Assembly: GCA_026874595.1 (NCBI GenBank)
Contig: CM049306.1
Location: 45,074,019-45,138,018, forward strand
DNA from: Sipunculus nudus
Taxonomy: Eukaryota > Annelida > Sipuncula > Golfingiida > Sipunculidae
DNA: 64,000 nucleotides
Direction: 5' to 3'
Position numbers and translations under genes: made by a program. Numbering within the stretch: the stretch's first letter is position 1; the number at the start of each line of letters is the position of its first letter. Positions 43,793 through 55,668 of this stretch are shown piece after piece. A model generated the notes under the pieces. It was not told the DNA's origin, searched no databases, and worked only from the letters and a program-made list of their open reading frames with translations.

Positions 43793-44873
43793 CAAAGCTC
43801 AGAACTTCAGCACCTAATTGAATCCAGGGTCTGCATTGAAAATACACAGTCATACCATCACAGTTCTCATAAGTCAGCGATACCGCTACTATGTCACAGC
43901 TAGGTCATACAACTTAAATTATATGATATTAGCCTTTCCGGTTCAGCTATTTATTTAAACATGTACTGGGCTGTAGGTCATACCGCTGACCCGAAGACCA
44001 TTGTGCACGTACATTTTAAAGGCCATTATGGACGCAGATTTTTGTTAAATAGTATTTTTATTAAATGACCATGTATGTTATATGCCGTGTATATTTACTC
44101 ATATTTTTAAATTTAAAAATAACTTGGACAATAGGCTTTTCTAGCAAGACACCTTGAGCACAAGGATTAGGAGAATAAAATTCTTAGTTTTCTCTTTGAA
44201 TGCGCTTGACCAGAATGTATAGACCAACGGGGCCGATATAAATAATAATAACCTCGGTGTGATACCGTATTAATCGTGGTATACCTATATCCGTTTGATC
44301 CACTAATTCGATCAATTGGGCTCCACAAAAATTGTTCTGGGGACTCTTGGAATAAAAACAAATTTAATGAGAACGACCATTTTTCTTTCTTTGCCGGTTA
44401 ACACAAAAAAGGTGGAATTTGCTAGCTCGACAATAACATACAAAAATTAGCTCCACTTCTTAAAATGGTATATGTTTAACAAAACTTTTAGTCAATATTT
44501 TATACCTTTCGGAATTCTTTTTGTGCCATGGCACAAATAAGCAGCTTTACTGAGGACCTAGGCTTCATTTGCAAACACAAAAACTTTGTTCATGAAAATT
44601 CGGAGTCGCGAGTCCGTTGACAATTTTCTCTGTATGGCCTAAATGTTCCTACTCAGGCATGTTTATAACAAGACAGATCTTTGTTCATAACAGCATCGTA
44701 AGAAATGGATAGTCTGTACACAGACAGAAATACAGTGGTGTTCCTTGGGGATTTAAATAATGTAAAAACAGTTATGCTAGATTTGAAGAGAAGAATGTTG
44801 GCACCTATTCTATATCTGTAAAATGGGTTTGTTGTATACTAGTATGTATATATTAATGAACAAATAAATATCA

Positions 44874-44874
<1 letters not shown>

Positions 44875-44911
<37 letters not shown>
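44875..44911. repeat. (TA)n microsatellite
   Basis: An interrupted TA tract of about 18 units. Confidence 0.9.
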
Positions 44912-45649
44912 GATGCATGTTAATAAAAGAATCCCTTGGTAAATGTTGATAAATATAAATCATATATTATAGTTTACAATATCACTCACGCAGATTCTCC
45001 ATGCAGATCTGTTTTGGTCTTATCTTTCATCAAATCACAGTGTGGCCACGCTAGGTTTTATTGGAAAAAGTATAAACTCTTACAAGGAAAAACTATTCAA
45101 TTGTCTGGAAAAAAATATGAAAACAGTTAAAATCAATGCCAAATTGCGTATTTGCTGTACAATTTTACAGCATGTGATATTTCTAAACAAACTTCGGTTA
45201 TGAAATCTGTAGTTATGTGGCGAGGTCTGGCATGCCCTCAGTAGTCCATATATCCAAGAATTTTTAAACAATGGTAAGATCACAAAATACTACTTTTATG
45301 AAATATTTACAGAGTAAGTCTAGTGGGCTCAATAAGTTCATGTCAACAGCTTAAAATCACCACTTGATAAAGATAATCAGAGGGAAACGTATTAAAGTGT
45401 ATTCATCCCTAAAGAAGTATGAAAGAGTATAAAAAGAAGACTTTCATGAAAAAGTACGTTATTTTCAAATAAAGTACAGAATGGCAGCTCTGAAATCACC
45501 GAACATTGAAGAAATCCGACATGCCAGGCATGAAAGACTGAAAGAACTTTAAAATATTTTATATATATTTATGATAATATTTTAGGTGATATGATATTTA
45601 TTTTAATTTAGATTGTGTAAATATTTGTCCTAGATAGTTATGTACTCAC

Positions 45650-45830
45650 CACTGGTCTCCGCATATCCCAGGAAATAGACTTAACCGTCAATTCAAAGAT
45701 TGGCTCTAGCCAAAGCCAGTCGTCTGCTGATCGAAATGTACATTACAAGGCGCGCTCCGGCCACAAGCAAACACTTCTGTGACGTCATTACCCACTAGCT
45801 GATTATTTCAAGATACGTCGAATTAATGAA
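45650..45830 (-). promoter_or_regulatory. promoter-like block with perfect CRE, right arm
   Basis: Contains the palindrome TGACGTCA (45780-45787), a GC-richer stretch and, on the minus strand, the donor CCAGTG|GTGAGTACATAA at 45649. It is the homologue of 32190-32340. Confidence 0.4.
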
Positions 45831-46499
45831 TAAATCAGCTAGTGCTAGACCTGTTGCAAATTTGAAAATTGTAATGTAAACTAAAAGGGCTATCAAAGAA
45901 CGGGAGGCACTGCAACGGAATATAATTTTTTTTTCAAATATAGAATATAAATCAACAGTCTAACAGTGTTGAGTTAAAAGGGGGCCCAAGGCCTCAAGAA
46001 CTTTATTTTAGGTCCAACTTTAATAGCTTTTGATAACTGAAATTTTTGATTATCTACTCAATGAAAGTTTACCTTTGGGGAAATTATAAAAATAAAAACA
46101 ATGATTACGGCTGTAGTTCAGTCCACAGGTCGCTTTAAATTGCTTGCTGAACGTGTTTAAATGTTTTAAACTCATTTTGGCTAGATAATATTGTCACAGG
46201 CGACCGCATTAACAAGTGGGAAAAAAACCTGAACCGTGCGCCACCAGTGTTTAAAAAACATAGCATGGACGCCACTCGGTGGCCGTGCCGCGAAGCTTCG
46301 AAAATCAACATTTCTCAAGGACGGGTCCGAATGGGATAAGATAACACAATCTTACGGTTGTCAGTTACATCTCAACACTGCAAACACTGTAAATGCCTCT
46401 GAGCTTGAAATACTCATATTTTTTTCACTATTTCGCTTGTAATAACGATGCGGGAAAGAGAATGATAACCTTATGATTTCTGTGAAAAAGGTTTTTTTT

Positions 46500-46760
46500 G
46501 GACAAGCAGCATGCAAACCTTTTGTTACCAGTGGAAATGCTTAACGTGCAATAATAAGCTATTTTTAATCAACCAGTAACGTCGAAAATTTTATATAAAA
46601 GTCTTCTATTCAGTCAATTTAAAAATATAATATTTTAAACACAAAAAGAATATGACTTATGACTTCCCATACTCACGCTTGGGAACGAGATACTCTCTCG
46701 TGGGAACGAGATAAAAATAATTTTGTGCATGTCCTATACGAGCCACCGTAGAATTCCTTC
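46500..46760. other. right-arm site where the LINE body has been lost
   Basis: On the minus strand, the LINE-derived left end (to GGAAGGAATTC at 46752) is followed by about 95 bp unrelated to the LINE. That segment contains two GTTCCCACGAGAGAG / GTTCCCAAGCG motifs near 46680-46715. It then rejoins sequence matching the right flank of the LINE (from about 46660). Confidence 0.6.
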
Positions 46761-47395
46761 CTAGATGTGTTATATTCCCGCCACGCGTCTATCAAATCTT
46801 AGTCACTAATAACATCCTGAAATTTCTTTGTTTCTCTGATTGTTTTTCTTACCTGATAATATGTCTATGGATATATGTGTATGGAATACTACTTTTCACT
46901 TTGAAACTATGGCCTTGACAAACTTATTGAACGAACTCATAGCGGACAACAAATGGTATATAAGATGAGTGAATCGTGTGAAGCAGGGGTTATCATGTAG
47001 AAAATGCCTGTAGGCTTAAACTGGTCGTTGCTTTTCACAGCTGGTCCATATACATATGTAAAACTTGCCGTCGGCGGCTTCCCACGTTCCCTTGGATCAA
47101 CACCTGTGCAACATGACTTCTAAATAAACCTCACACACACGTGTTGTTTTTAGTCACGTGTACAGTTCTTGCTTAAATTGCTTGTAGTATTTTTCAATTA
47201 TTTTGACACATAAATTCAATGAAACCCCATCATGTCAGAGTCCACCAAACACATCAGAGGCTCCATAAGAGCAATCTTACGTAGTAAATTAATACTGAAA
47301 TAATTTTTTACTGTAGGCAAATAATTCATAACAGGATTTCTGAATAAAAAAAAAACATATATGTAGACAAATAATCGACTATGGTAAATAAATAT

Positions 47396-47761
47396 TGTTA
47401 CAGGTGCTCCTTTTATTGTGTGACACGGGCGTAGCTCCTGTTGTGGCGCTCGTGTCTGGACGCGTATTACATTCTATGTTTAATCCGTACTGGTTGAACT
47501 CTTGTTGTTATGCTGGCTTGGGGCGAGATCACGTGTACACCATGGTGTGTAGAGGCACGGCGATGTCTTTCTCGAGAATTCCTGAAACGCGTGAAGACGG
47601 GGTGAAGTGTATAAAAGGGGCTGTGTTTAAGCGGGCAGAGAGCAGCAGAGAAGATTCCAGCGGACGCAGTGTGTCAGATTCTAGGAACTTATCCGACGAA
47701 TGCGGCAATTATACATTTTCAAAGACTCTCTCATGGTTTTTATGAATTTGGACTTCAGTTT
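47396..47761 (+). mobile_element. LTR-like element, 3'-truncated copy
   Basis: Begins TGTTACAGGTGCTCC and keeps the TATA box (TATAAAAGGG) and the GATTCCAGCGGACGCAG section seen in the 20116-20785 copy, then stops after GGACTTCAGTTTG. It interrupts the right arm where the left arm has a TA tract. The 116-codon open frame across it is incidental. Confidence 0.65.
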
Positions 47762-48354
47762 GTTGTTTAACTAACAGGGTTTATGTTTCCATATGTGACC
47801 TGTCCGTACTTACTGACATAGGCCTATCCATTATACCCGGGATGTTGCGCATAACCTTCACTCACACAGCTGTCAAGCTTTTCAAATCGCCTTTAAAGTC
47901 GGTGCAAAGTCATAGCAAGGTTTGCAAATCAAGGATTCTCGCAAGGTAGTTGGTACCTGGCCTATAGATTAGTGTTCCGACAAATGAAAGAGGAGTCCAA
48001 TGATTCCGAACTTTCATTGGCCTGTCACAGCTGCCCTGATTCGATATCTCATAATTGAAATTGATCATATAACGACAACTATTACAGAACAGATAATTCA
48101 ACTTTACTTATGCCACCTGGGTTTTAAACAAATCAATTCCTTTGATGTACAAGACATAGTTATAGATAGGTACATGGTATTACTCAGACTAAGAACACAC
48201 ATGGACCTCAATATTATGATGAAACATATGCCATATAGGCCTACCATCTTGTAGTGCTACTGTAACCTGTCTATAAATCCACCCTTAAGTGAACCGAAAG
48301 CATTCACGCCGGTTATAATGGACCTTTCTTATAAGACAACCTATAAGAATCAAT

Positions 48355-49922
48355 ACGCGTGTCCAGGGATCCCTGCTCTCTAGCAAAGGAGGTTAGATTA
48401 GCCATGGACTTTTGATCAGTGTGGGTAAAAAAAGCAACATGGCGGCAAGCAGTTTAAACGTGCTACACATTTATTTTTGGCCCTTGGTTACTCATGGTGC
48501 ACGTGCATCTGTTGTTATTCGATGCTACGTCACAAAATATTCAACCATTCCCCGGCCTAGATAGTAACAAATATTAGGGACATTGACATTTGCGGTGAAC
48601 ATGCCAGCGAACATCAAGCCACCTGTCCCAATGGTTTAAAGTGAAATATACATGTTTGAAATGTACATGCCCAGCATTACATCTCCCGGAGTGTGACTGA
48701 AATTTAAAAGCGTCTCTGGCATGACGTCACAAGTCTACCAGTGCTTTGAAACACAGCGTATGACACACCGCGGGTTGCCAGGCTGATAAAGCGGCGACCC
48801 TAATCCTAATTTTACTGTAACAACCCAAAGAAACGCGGTTTGAAAAAATAAAGTTTATTAAATACCATGCGAATCTAACTTAAATTTACTCCCTAAACCT
48901 GGCGTTCGCTAAAAATCCGTCATTCCTCATAATGATTCACACTGAACACGGTTACCCTATAGTCCATTTCACCACCTGCTGTCCACCTGTTTTTTTGTAG
49001 ATGATTTACTTAAAAGTTTATATTTCCAATGTTTTCCAAGTAAACAACATATGGAAGTGGCAACCTAATATGGCAGTTAAGAATTTTACAATAAATCCCC
49101 CGTTTATGTTTCACAACATTTTAGTCTCTTTTTCATGATCTGGCAGATATGGTGTGTCCCTCCATAAGTAGCCATTTTTGTTTTAGCTGGTTATATTTTT
49201 TAGAGTGTTTACATGAGATCAAATAATCAGCAGCTGTCAGTTGAGGCTGTTGTTGCATGTGACCAATGACCTTGACCGCCATTAGTGGGTCTGATATGTG
49301 TTAAAATGTAGACTGATTTCTCATATTTTCAGAAAATTCTGTTACTCAAATATGGCTTAAGGTAGGAATTTAGTTACCTAGTTGGAAATTAGGTTCTGTA
49401 ATCCTCTTCTCTACACTATAATTGTTTCCCTTGAAATGTACCTAATAAAAATTTTCATAGCAAAAAATCAGGACATGAGGGGATGAAACGGACCATAATA
49501 GGGAGAAACCAAACTTGCTTCGGCAACAGAACTGGCTTGAATACATATAGAATAAAAGAAATTTCATTGACAGCAGGTGGAAACTAATTACATTATTATC
49601 CTTTTACATTGTTGTACTATAGATTTCCCAGCTACCAACCACGCTTGAAATGACTGTATGAATTCTAAATGAGCATATACTGATCCTGGTTCTAATCATA
49701 TAAATATATATAAACTATACATTCATCATGGCATATTAAAGCTGTGATTTACGGCTTGATTCCGGTTGAAAAAAAAATCCCATAAAAACACAGAGGCGAG
49801 TATTCCTTCCCACCATCTTAATTTTTGCCTCACACTGGCAAAATCGTAAATGACATTTCTCGCCTTCACTTTAAAAGAGTTTACCGTTAGTAACGGGAAA
49901 AACTCGATCTCCGGACACGCGT
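48355..49922. mobile_element. 1.57-kb non-autonomous DNA transposon
   Basis: The ends ACGCGTGTCCAGGGATC and, reversed, ACGCGTGTCCGGAGATC match at 15 of 17 positions. The left palindrome arm has an uninterrupted site at about 26605-26620, so this is an insertion in the right arm. The flanks suggest a 2-bp AT duplication. No open frame of transposase length exists. A sequence inside it (ACCACCTGCTGTCCACCTG near 48970) recurs at about 57040-57060. Confidence 0.75.
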
Positions 49923-50049
49923 ATTGTATTGTCCAATGGGCCAGTCCAGTTTTTGTTTAAACTAAACAAGCGCACAAGTTTAATAAAAATAAATTGATTT
50001 GTGGAAGTATATATAGTTTAGGCATCTCATGTAGTTATAACAGGTCAGG

Positions 50050-50200
50050 GTAATCCACGTTGAGTTTCCTGAACCGCTGAACGAGGCCTCCATGCCAGTG
50101 GCTGCCGGACGAAGTTTATCATTGACTCAATAACGTCCATCTGTCCTGCGCAGCAAGCGGTTAGGGAAGTCAGATTCTGTCACATGGTCACGGAACTTCG
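50050..50200 (-). pseudogene. copy D exon 7 remnant
   Basis: KFRDHVTESDFPNRLLRRTD leads to DGRY and an in-frame TGA. The downstream FSGSGNSTWI reading shows the frameshift caused by a duplicated TTCAG segment. Confidence 0.93.
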
Positions 50201-50436
50201 CTGCAAGTTAAAATACAGGATAACAGTTACGGTGTACATTTACAATTACAAGCACCATATCGGGTTTACTTAAGTCTGTATAGCGCCATGACCTCCAAAC
50301 TGGAGCTCATAAGCGTTAACTATTGTTTTTAACCGTTTTTTTCGCATCAAATATAAACATATATTAAGGGTTCCTATTACTTTTCTTAGGTAACCACTCA
50401 GTTTATAACTTCCTATCCTATTTGTGAGTGTTTTAC

Positions 50437-50562
50437 CTGTAATATCTTTGATAGTGCCCGCGTGTATAATCCCGTGTATTCATCTGGCAGATATTCCTCT
50501 TGTAAAACTTCCATTGGTATGTGTTTATATAGACCATCAAGTGAATGTCCATGAAGAAAGAT
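50437..50562 (-). pseudogene. copy D exon 6 remnant
   Basis: IFLHGHSLDGLYKHIPMEVL, then EEYLPDEYTG, then a 2-nt insertion. Splice sites still look usable. Confidence 0.92.
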
Positions 50563-50944
50563 CTGGGAAATAATGATAATAATAATAATATTGTTTAATA
50601 CGTAAAGGGATGATTATGATAAATAAATTTATATGGAATTTTTTTATTTATGGAAATTACGATAATAATAAAATTTAAAACATTAAGAAGGACAAAAGGA
50701 AAATAATAAGGAGACGTAATATAAGTAAAATAAGTAAAAAAAATGCTACTACTACAAATAATAGTAATGATAATAATGATAATTACTTATAAAAAGAATA
50801 TTATGTTTACTTTAGGGATATCTTCTTGGTATGAAAAATTCATTTATCCAATAAACTCTCTGGTACTAAGAAACATAGCGCCCGAGACTCATGCACGGTT
50901 GACCTTCACAACATTTAAACATTTATAATAAGATCCTAGCCCTG

Positions 50945-51040
50945 TTTTGCTGGACATCAAGCTCAGTATGAAGTTAAAATAGTTTCCATACCAGAACCCA
51001 TGTTGTAGAAATGAAATGCTTTGTATCGACCAGGAATGAC
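50945..51040 (-). pseudogene. copy D exon 5 remnant
   Basis: Shows GRYKAFHFYNMGSGMET on the minus strand. One T has been lost in the TTTTTAACTTC stretch, and the KLKSR donor end is deleted. Confidence 0.88.
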
Positions 51041-51712
51041 ATATCAAAATTTTACACCTCAGGTATGCTCTTTTATCCAGAGCAAAGTTTTTACAACTTT
51101 TTATGTGAAAAGGTTTAGTATATTTTATTATCAAATTTTAGGACTGTACAATCTGTACCGGCGAACCTAGTCTTAATTATGTACAATGGTTCCAGCAGGT
51201 GTAGCTCAAAAAACCTCAACGACTCGTCGTTTTAAGAGTAAACGGACAGTAGATCAAACCATCAGGGTTACCTATAGAACGACTTTGATGAGTGCTATAA
51301 CTTCAAAATTGTTGCAAAACTGTAAAGGACCTACCAGCAAATATAGCTTATGTAGTTTAAGTCTAAAAAATCTGCATAATGGCTGATATTTATAGTAATT
51401 TCATGCAAGATGGATTCTAATCATCCTTATTCTAGTAATTATCATGTTTGTGAGAATATATTGATATTTTCACTTATCACTTTCTGACTCATCTTTACCA
51501 TGCCATGTGAATGTTTTTCTTGTGTTATAAGAACACATTTTGTGGTACATTTTAAAGTCGCCATATAAGTAGGAGTAACGTTTAATGTTTTCATAAAGGT
51601 AATAAATAAACCTAGTTGAGTCGAATGAGCTGAATGATGAAAGCGAGCTTTACAAAATTAAAGTAAGGTACAAGTAAACACAAAATTGAAGTAAGGTACA
51701 AGTAAACATCTT

Positions 51713-53164
51713 TTAATTATTTTTATAAGCGTAAGCTATCATAATTTTACTTATTCCGTGAAATCCTTCCTAAAAAACACCCATGTTTATGTACTACTAG
51801 CTGATAGACCCGGTATACCGGGCTTATTACTGGGGTTGGGGAGATTTATTAACTGAGATGTGAAATGTTGGCTCATTTTTTTTATTCTAATAGTTAACAG
51901 AAAATATAGGTTTTCAGTGGGAAACTGTCTCCATAAGATATGTATAAACATTTTGGCATGATTGCAGAATAACTCACGCACCTCTCTGAGGCACAACACT
52001 TCTGTGAGCAGAAAACGTTTCTATGTACAGCTGCTTGTATCTTAATTTTGCCACTTACTTTTAAATTACATGAATCCTTAACATCATACCGTCCATCCGT
52101 ATAAACTCATAATCTGGTGGAGACAGTGCGTGAGTGATCCTGCAGTCGCTCCAATATTTTTAACATTTATTTTGTGGTTCTGTCCTCGTGGCAAGAAATT
52201 TATACCCCGGTATGTTTACCTTGATGACCTGGCCAGTGATGTTGTTGACATTGCGAACCGGAATGAGACGTGGGGGCATTCAGGTTTTCGATGATATTTG
52301 ACTGGATTCTATCGGTGGACGCATAAAGATTAGGTTGATGTGAGGAACACAAGAATGATTTATAAAATGTACGTCACAAGGAAGTGTTCCTGAAGAAAGA
52401 AACAGAAATGTGCATAACTCCAAAGTAGCAGAAGCGGACCAAATGGGATTCCATGCAGAGGTTCCGTATCCCATTTTCAGCCGCCGCAATGCTTTTTTTT
52501 TCATCGTATCAGACAAATTTTGAGGCCTGAAACACCAGACACCACTCCACCCCACCCAACCCCACGCCTGTTCCTGAAATTGGGACCTTGAATTAGGTTT
52601 TGTCATTAATCCTCCTGGGTTGAACTCTCCATTTCATAAAGCGAGAAACACGTGTTTTTCTCTTTTACTGATCACGCACGTGGGTCAAATCCCTCATTGA
52701 AAGCAAGCGTTATTCATATGAACAATGGTCCTTAGTGTTAGAGGTTAAGTGACCACGATGCACGCATTCCGGGGATTGCCGAAGGCAGTTCGGCTGTGCT
52801 CGGTAAAAAAACGGAAAAATCACTCAAAATTATATGTATATTAAAAATTATTTATTTTCATATCGCCTATGTCACTGCGGGGATAATAACCTTTAAAATT
52901 ATGTATGGCACAATATTGTTCACAGCGCGGTTTTAGAGAACATTGCGAACAAACGTGAACTGAATTCCTTTTATAAGTATTAGATGCCTTGAAACAATGC
53001 TAATTCTACACTGCACATACTCGGACTCACATGCAGGAGTATGACTCTACAGTTTAGGGTTTGTTGGCGTCACAATCTGACCCCCACAATGCACCGGTGC
53101 TCCTAAATACACCAGCGGCGTAGGTATAAATGTAGAGACGAGGACAGTGTAGTCCGTTCTTCCT
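51713..53164. other. stretch replacing exons 2-4 of copy D
   Basis: No CRAL-TRIO exon is left. A TAGCTGATAGACCCGGTATACCGGG segment at about 51799 resembles the end of a dispersed retroelement. The block 53040-53130 (TAGGGTTTGTTGGCGTCAC...CTAAATACACC) matches 2105-2185 in reverse and is a dispersed repeat. Confidence 0.45.
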
Positions 53165-53240
53165 TCGCGTTGTCCAGGGAGGCCGCGTCCAGTTTACACA
53201 CGTAATCATTGTCCTGGTTCTCCACTTTGGAATGACTCAT
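53165..53240 (-). pseudogene. copy D exon 1 remnant
   Basis: The acceptor CACCGACAG and start codon are kept. The coding similarity ends abruptly after LDNAKEE. Confidence 0.88.
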
Positions 53241-53714
53241 TGTACCGGAATTAATTACCTGTCGGTGATGTACTAAAAATTATGGTAATACATATATAAA
53301 ATATTTCATTAAATTTCATGAAGAAATACTATCGAGATTTAGAACTTCAGTCACGAATCATTTGGTTTAGAATCTACCTTCCTATACGTGGGCGAGACCG
53401 TATGGCAATAAATATAAATAAAATAGTATCCCAACTTCACTTGTTAGGCTGATAGTTGATAGGTGATCAGTCTGAGGGTTAAACATAAAAGAGTACTTAA
53501 AGTGTAAATGATACAAAATAATAATGATAATGATAATAATTTATTTGATAAAGCGTAAAATCCATGCTTCGCATGCTCTAAAAGATGATATAATAATAAC
53601 TAAGTATAAGCATTACAAGTACATCGGACATTTTAATAGAACCTGAATAAGAAACTAAACTGGTTAAAAATGACCAGGTTCCTTATGACAAGAGTAATAG
53701 AACTCAGCAAATAG
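53241..53714. other. upstream side of copy D
   Basis: No leader block like those of A, B, C and E is found. An AATAATTTATTTGATAAAGCG patch (about 53537) resembles 18330-18360 upstream of copy C. Confidence 0.4.
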
Positions 53715-55668
53715 GTAAGTCTTTAATTTGCGACTTTTGTGTTTTAAAATGGACTTTCAGTTGATTAAACATAAATTCCTTTAAACAAGGAGACAGGTTT
53801 AAACATACAATAATGATATAAACGTATAAAATTATGCACAAATTATCTGAAGCAGGAAAGGGTTTCTGTTTTTATTTCTGTCGTGGCTGGGTAGCATTAC
53901 CCAAATAAAATTATTATCAGTGCATCATCTCGGTTTGTTTCGTATATTTTTGACTGCTATGTTGTGTAGTATAACAATAAAGACTTAAATTAATACCAAG
54001 TTCTGTGGGTAAATCAAAGGACTCAAAGCCGGGGAAACTTAGCCGTCGAGCCTTGAGATTTTTCACGGCAAGTGTTCTGCGGACTAAATGGGAAGACTGT
54101 GATGCACTGCACTCAACCCCTGGTCGTCAAGGTTGTTTCGTTGCGCTTAGGCTTGGTGTCAAACCCTGTTAAGTACATGGAGTTAACAAAGATGGGTCAT
54201 AGAGCATGTTCTGTTACTTAGAAAAACACCAGTACATACGAATATGAATATGAATATGAATACAAATGAATAAAATTAAAAATTATATTTATTTCATGGG
54301 TGTATTATTGATTTTAATTAATTTGGTTTTAATTTTAATTGATCGAATTTTTGCCAAGGATGCTACATTAATTAAGAATATGGATAGGTTACGAAAAGGT
54401 CGGAGAGTGACGGAGGTAGGGAGACGTTTGGTCGCTGAACACGGAAAACGAATAGAAATCCGTGGGTGTCACGACAAATTCCGCTCAACTTTACCGCCAA
54501 CTTTACACTGGATTTTCGATGAGAGCTAATGGCGGCGTATGATCTGACTGTTTCAAAGTATAAACATAACTATAGCACCGCTGAGTCCAGGGTTCTCTTG
54601 CATCTTCACCACATTTTGGCGATATTAATTTTAAGAATTTATCTTAATTACCACCCCATGGTGGGCGTAATTTCCGGTCTTTTCGCCCATTACTTTAGAT
54701 ACAGCTCCACGAACTCAAGCACCGTTTTCCTCTATCCTGATTCTATCCACCCTAAATCTAAAATTTAAATTGTCATTAAATTAATTGTTCAAAAATTCAA
54801 ATATAAGTATACTATCAGAAAGATCACTGTACCAGGTGTAAACTAATATATACTTACTGGGGTCTAATATGAATTTAAAGCACTTTTGAATTGAATTTAG
54901 ATATAGGGGTTTCAAACAGTTTTGATCCCTTTAATTCAAATATACCCTGGCACAACAGTCCAACAGTTAAACGAAGCCTCGCAAATTGTATGGGTGGCTA
55001 GTCTTGACCCAAATTACGAGGTGATGCCTGGTTCAGGTCAAGGTCTTTGCGTCTGCAACATGCATGAAATCCAAGCATTGAAGTGTATACAAATTGCCTG
55101 ATACAACGGTGATCCAGACCACCACGGTACCGTTGTTGAATTGTCTTCCCTTGGGTAAGTAAATGAAAATCTCAGGAGGATCTCTATAAAGTTCCTTCTA
55201 TTTACTGTTAGCTTAAGTACAACATATTTTTATGATACACTCATAAACTTATCACAAATTTGACGAAGCCATCCTGAGTGATTGAAGAAGTTATTGGTCT
55301 GTTGTAATGTTATTTACTATGTATTTATTTGAATGGGTGTTAAAATGTATGTTATGACACACACTATGAATATATATATATAGATATATATATATATGAA
55401 TGATTGTAGACCAACATATAGTAACAAATGTATCAAGAGACATGTTATAAACTAATTTATATTATAACTTTTCATCACACCTGCGACAGTTAATTAATCC
55501 CAGCACAATGAGTCATTCCAAAATTGAGATCCAGGACAGAGAGTTCGTGTGTAAACTGGACGCGGCCTCCATGGCCAAGGAGAAGAAAGAACTGAACGTG
55601 GACCCCAAGGAAAGGCTGGGTGCCGTGAGAGCCCTCAGAGAATGGGTTCAACAGCAGCCTCATTTTAA
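53715..55668 (+). repeat. right arm of the outer inverted duplication (pairs with 2523-5795)
   Basis: Includes exon 1 of copy E, its 5' intron and leader block, and upstream DNA. It lacks the two 470-bp repeats present in the left arm. Confidence 0.8.
54975..55154 (+). promoter_or_regulatory. conserved 5' noncoding exon / promoter block of copy E
   Basis: Carries GGGTGGCTAGTCTTGACC, GGTTCAGGTCAAGGTCTTTG (two AGGTC-type half-sites from 55035), ATTGCCTGATACAACGGTG and the donor TTGG|GTAAGTAAATGAAA at 55155. This is the best-preserved tandem half-site among the four blocks. Confidence 0.6.

Larger units (their letters stand above)
42690..51712 (-). repeat. right arm of the inner inverted duplication (pairs with 24721-35228)
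   Basis: Reverse-complement match to the left arm, with its own later changes: an LTR fragment at 47396-47761, a 1.57-kb terminal-inverted-repeat element at 48355-49922 and loss of nearly all of the LINE. At its outer end a segment containing ACTTGTACCTTACTT is duplicated in tandem (about 51663-51712). Confidence 0.85.
50050..53240 (-). pseudogene. CRAL-TRIO copy D, pseudogene
   Basis: Remnants of exon 1 (53240-53165), exon 5 (about 51040-50945), exon 6 (50562-50437) and exon 7 (50200-50050) lie in the right order; exons 2-4 are missing. Exon 1 starts MSHSKVENQDNDYVCKLD but is cut after about 25 codons. Exon 5 has lost its acceptor AG and its donor end. Exon 6 is 2 nt too long, which shifts the frame after DEYTG. 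Exon 7 has TGA in place of the Gly codon after DGRY, an 8-nt insertion before the C-terminal codons, and TAC instead of the TAA stop. Any one of these would disable it. It is most similar to copy C and forms part of the inner inverted duplication. No conserved leader block is found upstream. Confidence 0.93.

Noticed and set aside
47395-47745. 116-codon frame as a gene
   Set aside because: It lies wholly in the truncated LTR-like element and is not open in the longer copy.
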